Positions 9,849 through 18,698 are shown, numbered from the stretch's first letter. The stretch is 64,000 nucleotides of DNA from Bifidobacterium [indicum] DSM 20214 = LMG 11587 (GCF_000706765.1 NZ_CP006018.1:744001-808000), one strand, 5' to 3'. Numbers and translations are program-made. Notes: generated by a model from the letters alone, not told the origin.

Positions 9849-10435
9849 ATGAAGAGGTTGAGGAACTGTTCTGCCAAGAGCGTGACAATCCGCGTATATG
9901 GCTTCGGGTGGCATCAGAGCGGCTGAGCATACTCAGATATGTCTTCCTGGTTCAGATAGAGGACGGCATTCCCGATGCCGAGCAACGGGCATGCCTTGAA
10001 TACGCCGATGCTGTCTTGATTGGCTGGCCGGATGAGGATTCCGATCAGGTACATGATCTGAATGAGGAGGAGCTCAACGAGGTCCGTCGTCAGATTACGG
10101 TCATGGAGGATCACGTCCCTACCTTCCGCAATCAGGAACAGGACGGGAAGATAGCCGATCTGGCGGCCTCCCTGGTCATCATCACCCAATGCGTGGCACA
10201 GGTGCGCCGCGCCTACCAGCCCGAGTTTCCCCTGCCGACCTTCGCCGAGATTCGGCGGGTTGTGCAAGAGGAATGGGATGCCGATATGGAACGTATCGGT
10301 TCCGATCGGGTCAGTCCCAGTGCCGAGCAGCTCAAGGAGGAGGTCATTGCCGAGAGGGAGGAGAACGCCTCCCTTGTCAGGCAGGAAAACGGCGAATCAG
10401 CAGGTGATGGGCACGGGGCTGGTGATGCCAGGTGA
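9845..10435 (+). CDS. Acidic protein of unknown function between proA and nadD
   Basis: I do not recognise a family. The 196-residue product is soluble, strongly acidic and predicted mostly helical, with no signal peptide or membrane segment. Its C-terminal 40 residues are Glu/Gly/Asp-rich and look disordered. The GTG start overlaps the proA stop codon (GTGA), with GGAAGGGGG upstream. It ends 29 bases before the nadD start chosen here, so it sits inside a proA-nadD transcription unit. A housekeeping role tied to NAD or RNA metabolism would be a guess. Confidence 0.7.
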   Translation: MNEEVEELFCQERDNPRIWLRVASERLSILRYVFLVQIEDGIPDAEQRACLEYADAVLIGWPDEDSDQVHDLNEEELNEVRRQITVMEDHVPTFRNQEQDGKIADLAASLVIITQCVAQVRRAYQPEFPLPTFAEIRRVVQEEWDADMERIGSDRVSPSAEQLKEEVIAEREENASLVRQENGESAGDGHGAGDAR

Positions 10436-10464
10436 ATCCGGGAAAGTCGGACGGGGACCGCAGA

Positions 10465-11157
10465 ATGTCCGATTTGTCCAAGATTGACCAGCCAGGGCCG
10501 ACGGACCCTACCCGGCTTCATACCGATGTTCCCGAGCCGGGTAAGAGGACCAGGGTTGGAATCATGGGCGGAACCTTCGATCCGATCCATAATGGGCACC
10601 TGGTCGCCGCCTCGGAGGTGGCATGGGTCTATGACCTGGACGAAGTCATCTTCGTGCCTACCGGGCGGCCTGTGTTCAAGCTCGACAAGGCCGTGACCAA
10701 TGCCGAGGACCGATATCTGATGACGGTCATAGCCACGGCTTCCAATCCCAAATTCACGGTTTCCCGGGTCGATATCGACCGACCGGGTGTCACCTACACC
10801 GTTGACACCCTCCGCGATATCCAGCGGCTGAGGCCCGACAGCGATCTCTTCTTCATCACCGGGGCTGATGCGGTTGCCGAGATCATGCGCTGGAAGGATG
10901 CCGATACCATGTGGGATCTCGCCCACTTCGTGGCCGTATCCCGACCGGGGTACTCGTCCAGCCTGCCCGCCCTGAACGTGCCCGATCATAAGGTCGATAT
11001 GTTGGAGATCCCCGCTCTGGCCATCTCCTCCACGGACATCCGTCGCCGGTCGGTGAAGGACATGCCCGTCTGGTATCTGGTCCCCGATGGGGTTGTCCAG
11101 TACATCAACAAGCACGGGCTCTACAGACACAGAGGCGGCGAGACCGAAACGGATTGA
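10465..11157 (+). CDS. nadD: Nicotinate-nucleotide adenylyltransferase
   Basis: NadD adenylates nicotinate mononucleotide to deamido-NAD, a required step in NAD synthesis. The nucleotidyltransferase motif [12 protein letters not shown] begins at about residue 35 and the C-terminal ISSTDIRRR motif is present. The ATG at 10465 follows GGGGA at seven bases and gives 230 residues with an acidic lead of about 30 residues before the catalytic core. A GTG at 10432, overlapping the previous stop codon, would add 11 residues and is possible. Mycobacterial nadD is followed by rsfS and a phosphatase; here those two lie about 4 kb downstream. Confidence 0.93.
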   Translation: MSDLSKIDQPGPTDPTRLHTDVPEPGKRTRVGIMGGTFDPIHNGHLVAASEVAWVYDLDEVIFVPTGRPVFKLDKAVTNAEDRYLMTVIATASNPKFTVSRVDIDRPGVTYTVDTLRDIQRLRPDSDLFFITGADAVAEIMRWKDADTMWDLAHFVAVSRPGYSSSLPALNVPDHKVDMLEIPALAISSTDIRRRSVKDMPVWYLVPDGVVQYINKHGLYRHRGGETETD

Positions 11158-11265
11158 GGGCAGGTCAGGGGCGCAACGGGTCCGGGCAACACGAATTACC
11201 GACAGTGTCAGTGTGCGCGATTATCATGGGTCCTGTCCGCTTCAGCGACAACAACGTTTGGAGAT

Positions 11266-12282
11266 ATGGTGAGCGCAATCCTCGAAGGCAGACCAGGCAA
11301 AAATCTCATACTGGTAACGGGTAGAACCCACCCGAAGCTTGCTGCGGATGTGGCCGATCAACTCGGCATCGATGTTCTTGAGACCACGGCCTACGACTTC
11401 GCCAACGGCGAGATGTACGTACGGTATACGGAATCGGTGCGAGGAGCGGATGTCTTCGTTCTCCAGAGCCATGCCGATCCCATCAACAAGTCAATCATGG
11501 AGCAGTTGATCATGATTGATGCCCTGAAGCGTGCCTCCGCGCGCAGCATCACCGCCGTATGCCCCCTGCTGGGCTACTCGCGCCAGGACAAGAAGCACCT
11601 TGGTCGTGAACCCATCTCCTGCCGTCTCATGTTCGATCTCCTCAAGGCTGCGGGTGCTGACCGAATCATGTCGGTGGACCTGCATGCGTCGCAGTCCCAA
11701 GGCTTCTTCGACGGCCCGGTGGACCACCTGATTGCCATGCCTGTACTGGTGGATTACGTCCGCGACCGGATGGACCTCTCCAAGGTTGCCGTCGTTTCTC
11801 CCGACGCCGGCCGCATCCGTGTGGCAGAGCAGTGGGCCCAGCGACTGGGTGGCGTCCCCCTGGCCTTCATCCACAAGACCCGTGATGTGACCCAGCCCAA
11901 CAAGGCCGTGGCACACCGTGTGGTCGGCGAGGTGAAGGGACTGGACTGCGTCCTGGTCGATGACCTGATCGATACGGGTGGCACCATTGCCGAGGCCTGC
12001 AACGTGCTTCGCGATGCCGGCGCCAACTCCATCACCATCGTGGCCACCCACGGCGTCATGTCCGGCCCTGCCGTGCAGAGGCTCCGCGATTGCCAGGCCA
12101 AGGAAGTGGTCGTGACCGATACGGTTCCGATTCCTTCCGAAAAGCGTTGGGACGGACTGACGGTGCTCTCCATCGCCCCGCTCCTGTCCTCGGCCATCAG
12201 GGCGGTCTTCGAGGACGGCTCGGTCGCCAAGCTCTTTGATACCTACCCTGCCCATCACGGTCAGGGATTCCTCTTCGCCTGA
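11266..12282 (+). CDS. prs: Ribose-phosphate pyrophosphokinase (PRPP synthetase)
   Basis: Prs makes PRPP from ribose 5-phosphate and ATP, the precursor for purines, pyrimidines, histidine, tryptophan and NAD, several of whose genes lie in this window. The 338-residue class I enzyme has the metal/ATP motif VDLHASQSQGFF and the PRPP-binding loop VDDLIDTGGT. The catalytic flexible-loop Arg/Lys segment (HKTRD) is present. The ATG at 11266 follows TTTGGAG. A TATCAT about 40 bases upstream may be its -10. No amino acid is missing at the known catalytic sites. Confidence 0.95.
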   Translation: MVSAILEGRPGKNLILVTGRTHPKLAADVADQLGIDVLETTAYDFANGEMYVRYTESVRGADVFVLQSHADPINKSIMEQLIMIDALKRASARSITAVCPLLGYSRQDKKHLGREPISCRLMFDLLKAAGADRIMSVDLHASQSQGFFDGPVDHLIAMPVLVDYVRDRMDLSKVAVVSPDAGRIRVAEQWAQRLGGVPLAFIHKTRDVTQPNKAVAHRVVGEVKGLDCVLVDDLIDTGGTIAEACNVLRDAGANSITIVATHGVMSGPAVQRLRDCQAKEVVVTDTVPIPSEKRWDGLTVLSIAPLLSSAIRAVFEDGSVAKLFDTYPAHHGQGFLFA

Positions 12283-12315
12283 GAGGGTCTCGGACGACTC
12301 GGCTGTTCCGGACGG

Positions 12316-12335
12316 CGCCCGGTCTGTACCGGGCG
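12316..12335 (+). terminator. Hairpin after prs, possible terminator
   Basis: CGCCCGG and CCGGGCG form a 7-bp stem around a TCTGTA loop, 33 bases after the prs stop. It lacks a following T run, so it would be a weak or factor-dependent terminator at best. Confidence 0.3.
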
Positions 12336-12354
12336 TGCCGCAATCGCTGGTCTG

Positions 12355-12363
12355 TGGCATAAT
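12355..12363 (+). promoter_or_regulatory. Extended -10 promoter of tRNA-Gln
   Basis: TGG immediately followed by CATAAT forms an extended -10 element ending 30 bases before the mature tRNA. No recognisable -35 is present, which fits an extended -10 promoter. Confidence 0.4.
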
Positions 12364-12393
12364 AAAACCTGGCGGGTCGCTAGATTCCGCCCT

Positions 12394-12464
12394 TCCCCCA
12401 TGGTGTAATGGCAGCACACGGGTCTTTGGAACCCTTAGTCTTGGTTCGAATCCAGGTGGGGGAG
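12394..12464 (+). tRNA. tRNA-Gln (UUG)
   Basis: The 71-base gene folds as a complete cloverleaf. Acceptor arms TCCCCCA and TGGGGGA pair perfectly with discriminator G. The anticodon loop CTTTGGA carries UUG, and the T arm has the standard TTCGAAT loop. The 3' CCA is not encoded and must be added by CCA transferase, as usual in Actinobacteria. Confidence 0.95.
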
Positions 12465-12532
12465 CTTACGCTCGCCGATTTTCCGGTCGGAGACGGCCTT
12501 AAGGGGTCGGTGATCAACCGAAAGGAACTGAC

Positions 12533-13330
12533 TTGGCAGTCAAGAAGATCGAAACCTGGCTCACCGATATGGACGGGGTGCTGGTGCATGAGAATACCGC
12601 CTTGCCCGGAGCTGCCGAATTCATCGAGACCCTGAAGGAACATGACCGACAGTATCTGGTCCTGACCAACAACCCGATTTACACCCCGCGTGACCTCTCT
12701 GCCAGACTGGGGCGTAGCGGCATCGATGTGCCCGAGGACCGGATATGGACATCGGCCCTGGCCACCGCGGACTTTGTCGCCCGGACCATTCCTCGCGGTT
12801 CCGCCTACGTGATTGGCGAGGCCGGTCTGACAACGGCCCTGCATGAGGCAGGATTCATCCTCTCCGATATCAATCCGGACTATGTCATCCTCGGCGAGAC
12901 CAGGACCTACTCCTTCGAATCGATTACCACGGCCATACGGCTGATACTTGGGGGAGCCCGCTTCATCTGCACCAACCCCGATGCGACCGGGCCCAGTGAG
13001 AATGGTATTCTGCCTGCGGCCGGATCGGTGGCCGCCCTGGTGACCAAGGCAACCAACCGCGAGCCCTACTTCGTAGGCAAGCCCAATCCCATCATGTTCC
13101 GCACCGCCCTGAACCGCGTAGGTGGGCACTCGGAGACCACTGCCATGATTGGCGACAGGATGGATACCGATGTGGTGGCCGGCGTCGAGGCGGGTCTCAA
13201 CACCTTCCTGGTCCTGACCGGCATCACCAAGCGTGAAGAGGTGGAGACCTTCCCCTTCAGGCCGGACAAGGTGGTTGATTCGATCAAGAATCTGATTGAT
13301 GTCGCCGAGAGCGGGGTAGTGGAGTTTTGA
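12533..13330 (+). CDS. HAD-IIA phosphatase, NagD-like
   Basis: This 265-residue protein belongs to HAD subfamily IIA, typically phosphatases for sugar or nucleotide monophosphates. The catalytic DMDGV motif is at residues 12-16, a TNN motif II follows, and the C-terminal part has the conserved GKPNPIMF and GDRMDTDV motifs, with a C2-type cap between. Translation appears to start at TTG 12533 behind AAAGGAA five bases away. Its stop overlaps the glmU start, and the pairing suggests a role in removing or balancing phosphosugars, though that is inference. Confidence 0.88.
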   Translation: MAVKKIETWLTDMDGVLVHENTALPGAAEFIETLKEHDRQYLVLTNNPIYTPRDLSARLGRSGIDVPEDRIWTSALATADFVARTIPRGSAYVIGEAGLTTALHEAGFILSDINPDYVILGETRTYSFESITTAIRLILGGARFICTNPDATGPSENGILPAAGSVAALVTKATNREPYFVGKPNPIMFRTALNRVGGHSETTAMIGDRMDTDVVAGVEAGLNTFLVLTGITKREEVETFPFRPDKVVDSIKNLIDVAESGVVEF

Positions 13331-14721
13331 CACGGGAATCGGGCCTGACGGCCGGTATCATCCTTGCAGCCGGTGAGGGGACCCGCATGCGGTCCTCCCG
13401 TCCCAAGGTCCTGCACAAGTTGGCAGGCAAGACCTTCCTTGAGCGGGTCATGGCATCGGTCACGGCCCTGGATCCGGGACTGACTGCTGTCGTGGTCCAT
13501 TTCCAGGCCGAAAAGGTCGCCGCCGCAGCGCGTTCGTATGATGATCGGGTCCGTATCGTCCAGCAGGATGATCGCCCCGGTACGGGCCGCGCAGTCCAGT
13601 GTGCCATGGACCAGCTTGACCGGAGTCTCGACCCCGATGGATACGTGCTTATTGCCGCTTCCGACATGCCGCTTCTTGATACGAACACCCTTCGCGGGCT
13701 GATTGACCACCATATCCAGGCCGGAGACGGGGCGACGGTCCTTACCGTGAGTCTGGATGACCCGACCGGCTACGGTCGCATCATTCGGGACCAGGATGGG
13801 CGGGTGCTCCGCATCGTCGAGCAGAAGGACGCCACCGGTACCGAGCTGGCCGTCAGAGAGGTCAATACCTCCGTCTACGTCTTCAATGTCGATGTGCTCC
13901 GCCAGGCCATCAAGGGCCTCAAGGACAGCAATGCCCAGGGGGAGTTCTACCTGACTGATGCCTTGGAGACGGCCCGCCAGTCGGGTACGGTGGGTGCCTT
14001 CACGGCTCCTGACCCACTCAGTGTCGAAGGCGTCAATGACAGGGTCCAGCTGGCCTCCCTGTCCAAAAAACACAACATACGGGTATGCCACGAGCTGATG
14101 CGATCCGGGGTGACCATCCTGGATCCGGAGACCACCTGGATCGAGGACGGCGTAACCATCGAGCCCGACGCCACGATTCTGCCGGGCTGCTTCCTTCAGG
14201 GGCATACCACTATCGCCTCGAATGCGACGGTTGGCCCTTATACGACCCTTATCGATGCCGTCATCGACCAGGACGCCACCGTGGAACGCTCCAGAGTGCA
14301 GGAGACCCACATCGGTGCCAGGGCCAATATCGGGCCGTGGACCTATATGAGACCAGGTAATGACCTGGCCGAGGACACCAAGGCCGGAGCCTTCGTCGAG
14401 ATGAAGAAAGCCCAAATCGACCATGGGACCAAGGTTCCCCATCTTTCCTACGTGGGTGATACCCATATCGGTCATGACAGCAATATCGGCGGCGGGAGCA
14501 TCACGGCCAACTATGACGGGGTGCACAAGAATCGGACCGAAATAGGGTCAGGTGTCCATGTCGGCGCAGGTAATCTCTTCGTGGCCCCCGTTCAGGTCGG
14601 CGACAGGGTGACGACCGGTGCAGGCACAGTGATTCGCCATGAGGTCCCTGACGATGCCATGGTCTATTCCACCAACGACCAGCACACGGTCGAGGACTGG
14701 AAACCGGAGTGGGAGCGCTGA
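13327..14721 (+). CDS. glmU: Bifunctional GlmU: GlcNAc-1-phosphate uridyltransferase / glucosamine-1-phosphate acetyltransferase
   Basis: GlmU makes UDP-GlcNAc, the precursor of peptidoglycan. The 464-residue protein has the N-terminal pyrophosphorylase domain, with motif LAAGEGTRM near residue 13 and a SxPKVLH-type segment (SSRPKVLH). Its C-terminal left-handed beta-helix of hexapeptide repeats is visible from about residue 255 as spaced I/V/A-G-N turns. The start is TTG at 13327, inside the preceding stop codon, with GGAG three bases upstream. Both catalytic halves look complete. Confidence 0.96.
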   Translation: MTRESGLTAGIILAAGEGTRMRSSRPKVLHKLAGKTFLERVMASVTALDPGLTAVVVHFQAEKVAAAARSYDDRVRIVQQDDRPGTGRAVQCAMDQLDRSLDPDGYVLIAASDMPLLDTNTLRGLIDHHIQAGDGATVLTVSLDDPTGYGRIIRDQDGRVLRIVEQKDATGTELAVREVNTSVYVFNVDVLRQAIKGLKDSNAQGEFYLTDALETARQSGTVGAFTAPDPLSVEGVNDRVQLASLSKKHNIRVCHELMRSGVTILDPETTWIEDGVTIEPDATILPGCFLQGHTTIASNATVGPYTTLIDAVIDQDATVERSRVQETHIGARANIGPWTYMRPGNDLAEDTKAGAFVEMKKAQIDHGTKVPHLSYVGDTHIGHDSNIGGGSITANYDGVHKNRTEIGSGVHVGAGNLFVAPVQVGDRVTTGAGTVIRHEVPDDAMVYSTNDQHTVEDWKPEWER

Positions 14722-14856
14722 GTCGTTCCTCCGAGGTAACCCGCGACCTCAAGCCAGGCTCCTTCTCCAAAGGGTCAAGGCTTGGGGAATAATGGTGGAT
14801 ACAGTACATAGAGCAGTGTTCGAAACCTCGGACACTTCCGATTGAAAGGCGTTTCA
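14722..14856. other. Intergenic region with a possible rsfS promoter
   Basis: The 135-base gap contains TTGGGG followed 17 bases later by TACATA (about 14783-14811), a plausible weak sigma-A promoter for rsfS. AAAGG at 14846-14849 is the rsfS ribosome-binding site. Nothing else is evident. Confidence 0.3.
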
Positions 14857-15345
14857 GTGCCAGCATTGCAGGATTCCATAGACGCGGTACGGGTGGCCGC
14901 GCAAGCCGCCAACGATATCAAGGCCATGGACATCGTCGCCTTCGACGTCTCCCAGCCGATCGCCATTACCGACATCTTCATGGTGGCAACCGGCGGAAAC
15001 GAGCGGCAGGTCCTGGCCATCGCCGAAGAGGTGGAGAAGCAGCTCCACATCCAGTGTGGGCGCGACACCCGCTCTCGCGAGGGGGTCGAAGAGGCGCAGT
15101 GGATCCTGCTGGACTATGGGGACTTCGTCATCCACATCATGCACAAGCAGGCCCGGAAGTACTACGACCTTGAGCGCCTTTGGAAGGACTGCCCTCAGGT
15201 TGACCTCCAGCTGGAGCATCAATTCACCCTGGATGATGACCAATCCGAGGAGGAGGATTCCGACTCCCTGATGGCCGGATTCGACGATGCCGACATGCGC
15301 AGTCGCTTCGCCCGTCAGGAAGAGGATGAGGGGAAGCGGTCATGA
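14857..15345 (+). CDS. rsfS: Ribosome silencing factor RsfS
   Basis: RsfS binds ribosomal protein L14 (uL14) and blocks joining of the subunits under starvation. The 162-residue protein has the full RsfS/Iojap core (about residues 10-115): the DIKAMDIVAFDVS, TDIFMVATG, WILLDYGDFVIHIM and YYDLERLW segments are all present. A Glu/Asp-rich tail of about 40 residues follows and is probably disordered. GTG at 14857 is chosen because GAAAGG is seven bases before it; a TTG at 14842 in frame lacks a site. The stop overlaps the next ATG (ATGA). Confidence 0.93.
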   Translation: MPALQDSIDAVRVAAQAANDIKAMDIVAFDVSQPIAITDIFMVATGGNERQVLAIAEEVEKQLHIQCGRDTRSREGVEEAQWILLDYGDFVIHIMHKQARKYYDLERLWKDCPQVDLQLEHQFTLDDDQSEEEDSDSLMAGFDDADMRSRFARQEEDEGKRS

Positions 15346-16073
15346 GCGGGGGAGCCGGTTCGCTTCCGCATGTGAGTTCCCTGACCCTGGTCAGGCATGG
15401 GCAGACCGATTACAATGCCAAGCACCGTGTTCAGGGGCAGATCGACATCCCCCTGAACACGGTCGGTCGTTGGCAGGTTGAGCGCTCTGCCGAGGAGCTG
15501 CGACGCGAATATGTCGATACCGCTCCCGAGGGACGGAAGCAACTGGTCATCGCATCCGACCTTGGCCGGGCCATGGATACGGCCCGGGCCTTTGCCGACC
15601 CCCTGGGGCTGGAGGTCCATCCCGATCCCCGTCTGCGCGAGCGCGGATTCGGCGATTGGGAAGGTGTCAGTACCGAAGAGGCCATGGAGCGTTGGCCTGA
15701 GGACTATGCCTCATGGATGAGCGGCGGAGGCGGTGAGCTCAACCACGGTGCCGAGTCCAAGATCGAGGTGGGTCGGCGCGGACTTGAAGCCATCAATGAA
15801 TGGACCCTGTCGGCCGATGCCGATACCGACCTGTTCGTCTTCTCCCATGGGTCGTTCATCTCCCAGTCGCTCCAAGCCCTTCTGGGTATGGCCAGGACCT
15901 ATCCTGAGTACGTGGGCATGGTTACGATGCGTAACGCGCATTGGGCCAGGCTGGTGGCCAGGGACATGCTGGACGGTCAGTTGCGTTGGTCCATGATCGA
16001 TTTCAACAGGGGACCGGCCATAGCCATGCGTGGCGACTGGGATCGTCCCATGGGTCTGGTGGTTCAGGACTGA
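15342..16073 (+). CDS. Histidine phosphatase family protein (phosphoglycerate mutase-like)
   Basis: This 243-residue cytosolic phosphatase has the RHG motif (LVRHGQTDYN, nucleophile His at about residue 19), the ASDLGRAMDTA segment, the acid/base Glu in LRERGFGDWEG and the second catalytic His in FSHGSFI. The residues match phosphatases rather than true glycolytic mutases. In mycobacteria the gene after rsfS is a related phosphatase (gpgP) acting on glucosyl-3-phosphoglycerate, but that substrate is not demonstrated here. Translationally coupled to rsfS. Confidence 0.88.
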   Translation: MSGGAGSLPHVSSLTLVRHGQTDYNAKHRVQGQIDIPLNTVGRWQVERSAEELRREYVDTAPEGRKQLVIASDLGRAMDTARAFADPLGLEVHPDPRLRERGFGDWEGVSTEEAMERWPEDYASWMSGGGGELNHGAESKIEVGRRGLEAINEWTLSADADTDLFVFSHGSFISQSLQALLGMARTYPEYVGMVTMRNAHWARLVARDMLDGQLRWSMIDFNRGPAIAMRGDWDRPMGLVVQD

Positions 16074-16244
16074 CCACTGGACCATGCGGCAGGATACGAG
16101 AGGGTTCCGCATTCTGCTCTGTTCGAATTCGGCCTTGCGCGAGTGCAACCGGTGTGCCGGGAGCGCCTATCACACGTCCGACACAGGCCGGCGATATCAT
16201 GATTCATCAGTAGGTACGGTTGATGGGTATGAAGGAGCCGGGGT
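16074..16244. other. Intergenic region
   Basis: The gap holds TATCAT at 16195-16200, a possible -10 for the downstream membrane protein, and its GAAGGAG ribosome-binding site near 16229. No terminator or RNA gene is evident. Confidence 0.3.
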
Positions 16245-17246
16245 TTGAAGAATTTCTTCCATGACATATCGTGGGCTCAGATTGTTGCAGGAGCCCTTGC
16301 TGCCATGACCTCCTTCTGGCTGGCTGCGAAAATCGGTGTCGCCGGGTCCATCATCGGTGTGGCCATTGGCTCCATCGTTTCTGCGGTGGCGTCACAGTTG
16401 TACAAGAACGTCCTTGAAGCTTCGGGGCAGAAGTTGCAGGAGACCGTCATCGGCGGAGACGAAGGTGACGATACCGGGGGGTCGACGAGCATGGCATCAA
16501 AAGAGGAAACCGAAGTCACTCCCCGGGTTGCCCAGGGAGGCCATCACGACCCTTATGCAGGTCAGGAAACCAGGCCCATTCCCCAGGTCGGGCAGGAAAC
16601 GACAGTGCTCCATCCCGTGGGCGGTCAGGTGGATGGTGAAACAACCGTTCTGTCGCCGACAGGTTCGGATATAGGTGGCACCAGTGTCATGGAGCCTGTT
16701 CCGGCAGGGACGGGGCAGTCGCAGACCGGTAGGACCGTGGCCTCCTCCAATGGTGGAAAAGTCCCTACGGCAGCCGATCGCCTTGATGGCGCCGTCCAGG
16801 GTGACCATGTGGCGAACTCTTCCGCGGAGCAAATCAAGCGCAGGAAGCGCAACATCGTCATCGTCTCCGTCGTCAGCGCCCTGGTGGCGGTCATCCTGAG
16901 CGCTCTTGCCATCAACCTGCTGACCAAGGGTGAAGGCACCGATCATGTGGTACGTAATGTCGTCAGTCCATCAACCGTCGTGCAGACCCCCGAGGAAAAC
17001 AGACCGTCGGAGACCACTCACACCCATGGGAATCAGAGTGAACCAGGTCAGCCCGGTGTGACCAATCAGCCCAGTCATGAGCAGACCCAGACGCCTCAGC
17101 AGACCACTGCTCCGACACAGCAGGAGCCGGTGCCCAGTCCGTCAGCATCCACTTCCCACACCCCTGAGGTTCCGGAGACTTCCCCCTCTCCAGGAGATTC
17201 TCCCGATTCGACCGCCACGCCGACACCTCAAAAAACAGCACAATAA
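16245..17246 (+). CDS. Membrane protein of unknown function with repeated TTV motifs
   Basis: I do not recognise a family. The 333-residue product has an N-terminal hydrophobic hairpin (about residues 10-28 and 31-52) and a cytosolic-looking loop (about 53-202). A KRRKR cluster then precedes a third membrane helix (about 203-227), followed by a Pro/Thr/Ser/Gln-rich tail of about 100 residues that should lie outside the cell. The loop contains ETTVLHP (118-124), ETTVLSP (132-138), GTSVMEP (145-151) and an earlier ETVIGG (66-71). These look like Ser/Thr-kinase acceptor motifs and resemble the TT motif of the FHA protein at 57900. The start is TTG 16245 with GAAGGAG upstream. It follows a phosphatase gene but is 171 bases away. 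Confidence 0.75.
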   Translation: MKNFFHDISWAQIVAGALAAMTSFWLAAKIGVAGSIIGVAIGSIVSAVASQLYKNVLEASGQKLQETVIGGDEGDDTGGSTSMASKEETEVTPRVAQGGHHDPYAGQETRPIPQVGQETTVLHPVGGQVDGETTVLSPTGSDIGGTSVMEPVPAGTGQSQTGRTVASSNGGKVPTAADRLDGAVQGDHVANSSAEQIKRRKRNIVIVSVVSALVAVILSALAINLLTKGEGTDHVVRNVVSPSTVVQTPEENRPSETTHTHGNQSEPGQPGVTNQPSHEQTQTPQQTTAPTQQEPVPSPSASTSHTPEVPETSPSPGDSPDSTATPTPQKTAQ

Positions 17247-17285
17247 GACGGTTTCGTCCTTCGTGAGGTCATCTCCAGTCACGGC

Positions 17286-17316
17286 TTGACGGTAAGGTCC
17301 GAATTAGGCGGATAAT
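17286..17316 (+). promoter_or_regulatory. Promoter of gldA
   Basis: TTGACG (17286-17291) and GATAAT (17311-17316) are close to sigma-A consensus but 19 bases apart, slightly long. Initiation near 17323 would give a leader of about 55 bases, with AAAGGA before the ATG. Confidence 0.55.
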
Positions 17317-17339
17317 GAAATCCCCTTAAGCGACCAACG

Positions 17340-17352
17340 TCGGTTCGACCGA
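17340..17352 (+). repeat. Inverted repeat in the gldA leader
   Basis: TCGGT-TCG-ACCGA lies just downstream of the predicted transcription start and could be an operator. The arms are only 5 bp, so chance is possible. Confidence 0.25.
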
Positions 17353-17377
17353 TGGATGTTATTACGAAAGGAACTGT

Positions 17378-18463
17378 ATGCGTAAGGTTCTCTGCTCTCC
17401 CGGAAGCTATATCCAGCAGGAAGGCGCCATGGGACAACTGGCCGACGAATATGCGGCCATCGGCTCCAAGGGCGCCCATATCATCGTCGATCCGATGATC
17501 GACAAGCTCTATCACCATCAGATCGTCTCATCGTTTGATGCGAAGGGAACGCCCTACCAGCTCATGGAGTTTGGGGGCGAGTGTTCCTCGGAAGAGGTCA
17601 ACCGTCATCGCGAGCACATCGGATCCAATGATGTGGTCATCGGCATCGGTGGAGGCAAGACTCTGGATACGGCCAAGGCAGTGGCCTTCTATGCCAATCT
17701 GCCTGTCATGATCGTTCCCACGGCAGCATCCTCCGACGCACCTTGCTCGCGCCTGTCCGTTCTCTACCGTCCAGATGGTGTTTTCGACAAGTATCTTCCC
17801 CTGCCTGCCAATCCCGATGTTGTCCTGATGGATACGGACATCATCACCAAGGCTCCGGTGCGGTTCCTGGTGTCCGGCCTTGGTGACGCATTTGCCACCT
17901 ACTATGAGGCGGCGGCCTGCGTTCGGTCGAACGCCGTGACCATGACCGGCGGCCACGCCACCAACGCAGCCTTCACCCTGGCCAAGCTCTGCCATGACAC
18001 CCTCCTGGAAGATGGCGTCAAGGCTGTCGCTGCCGCCAAGGCCGGTGTGCGTACCGCCGCCCTGGAGAACATCATCGAGGCCAACACCCTCCTCAGCGGG
18101 TTGGGCTTCGAAAGCTCCGGTCTGGCTGCGGCACACGCCATCCATGATGGTATGACCGCTCTTGAAGGTACCCACAAGATGCTTCACGGCGAAAAGGTGG
18201 CCTTCGGAACCCTGGCCCAGTTCGTCCTGGAGGATCGCTCCTTGGACGAAACGGCAGAGGTCTACGATTTCTTCCGTCAGGTCGGCCTGCCGACCTCCCT
18301 GGAAGAGATCGGCATAGGAGATGCCACCGACGAGGACCTGCTCCGTGTCGGAGAGCTCGCTTGCGGCCCCGATGAGACCATGGGCAACATGCCCTTCGAG
18401 GTGACCCCTGTCGACGTGGCCAACGCCCTGCGTGCCGCCGACGAGGTGGGCAAGAACCTCTGA
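17378..18463 (+). CDS. gldA: Glycerol dehydrogenase
   Basis: GldA oxidises glycerol to dihydroxyacetone with NAD, using a bound Zn or Fe ion. The 361-residue protein is full length and typical of the family: GGGKTLDTAK for the nucleotide, PTAASSDAPCS in the hinge, and metal ligands in GLGDAF (Asp), AAAHAIHDG (His) and the LHGEKVAFG region (His). It stands alone with its own promoter and a strong terminator, a monocistronic unit. The reaction could run in either direction in a fermentative organism, so a redox-balancing role is possible. Confidence 0.92.
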   Translation: MRKVLCSPGSYIQQEGAMGQLADEYAAIGSKGAHIIVDPMIDKLYHHQIVSSFDAKGTPYQLMEFGGECSSEEVNRHREHIGSNDVVIGIGGGKTLDTAKAVAFYANLPVMIVPTAASSDAPCSRLSVLYRPDGVFDKYLPLPANPDVVLMDTDIITKAPVRFLVSGLGDAFATYYEAAACVRSNAVTMTGGHATNAAFTLAKLCHDTLLEDGVKAVAAAKAGVRTAALENIIEANTLLSGLGFESSGLAAAHAIHDGMTALEGTHKMLHGEKVAFGTLAQFVLEDRSLDETAEVYDFFRQVGLPTSLEEIGIGDATDEDLLRVGELACGPDETMGNMPFEVTPVDVANALRAADEVGKNL

Positions 18464-18478
18464 TTCGCCATCTGATGG

Positions 18479-18512
18479 AAAGGCCACAGGCGTGGAGCCT
18501 GTGGCCTTTTCC
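18479..18512 (+). terminator. Strong rho-independent terminator after gldA
   Basis: A perfect 13-bp stem (AAAGGCCACAGGC with its complement) around a GTGGA loop is followed by TTTT. It starts 15 bases after the gldA stop. Confidence 0.9.
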
Positions 18513-18660
18513 TGTATGTATGAGGCCACTCTCACAAGTAGAGCCTGGATGGGAGCGACGTCAGTGGTTCAGGTCGGCTACTTCACGCTGGCTGAGGATG
18601 GGGTGACGAGATTGAAGCTCACATAACTGTCCGACAGAATGGTGTCAGGAGTTACGGATA
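18513..18660. other. Gap between gldA terminator and tRNA-Ala terminator
   Basis: About 148 bases between two opposed terminators. I find no open frame with a ribosome-binding site and no recognisable RNA gene here. Confidence 0.5.
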
Positions 18661-18688
18661 TAAAAAGCCGCCCGACTGAATCGGGCGG
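18661..18688 (-). terminator. Rho-independent terminator of tRNA-Ala
   Basis: Read on the minus strand, an 8-bp GC-rich stem (CCGCCCGA/TCGGGCGG, loop of five) is followed by five T residues, 10 bases after the mature tRNA end. Confidence 0.85.
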
Positions 18689-18698
18689 TTGACCTCTG

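Noticed and set aside
13066-14526. 486-codon open frame on the minus strand
   Set aside because: It is antisense to glmU and the HAD-IIA gene, whose proteins are fully conserved.
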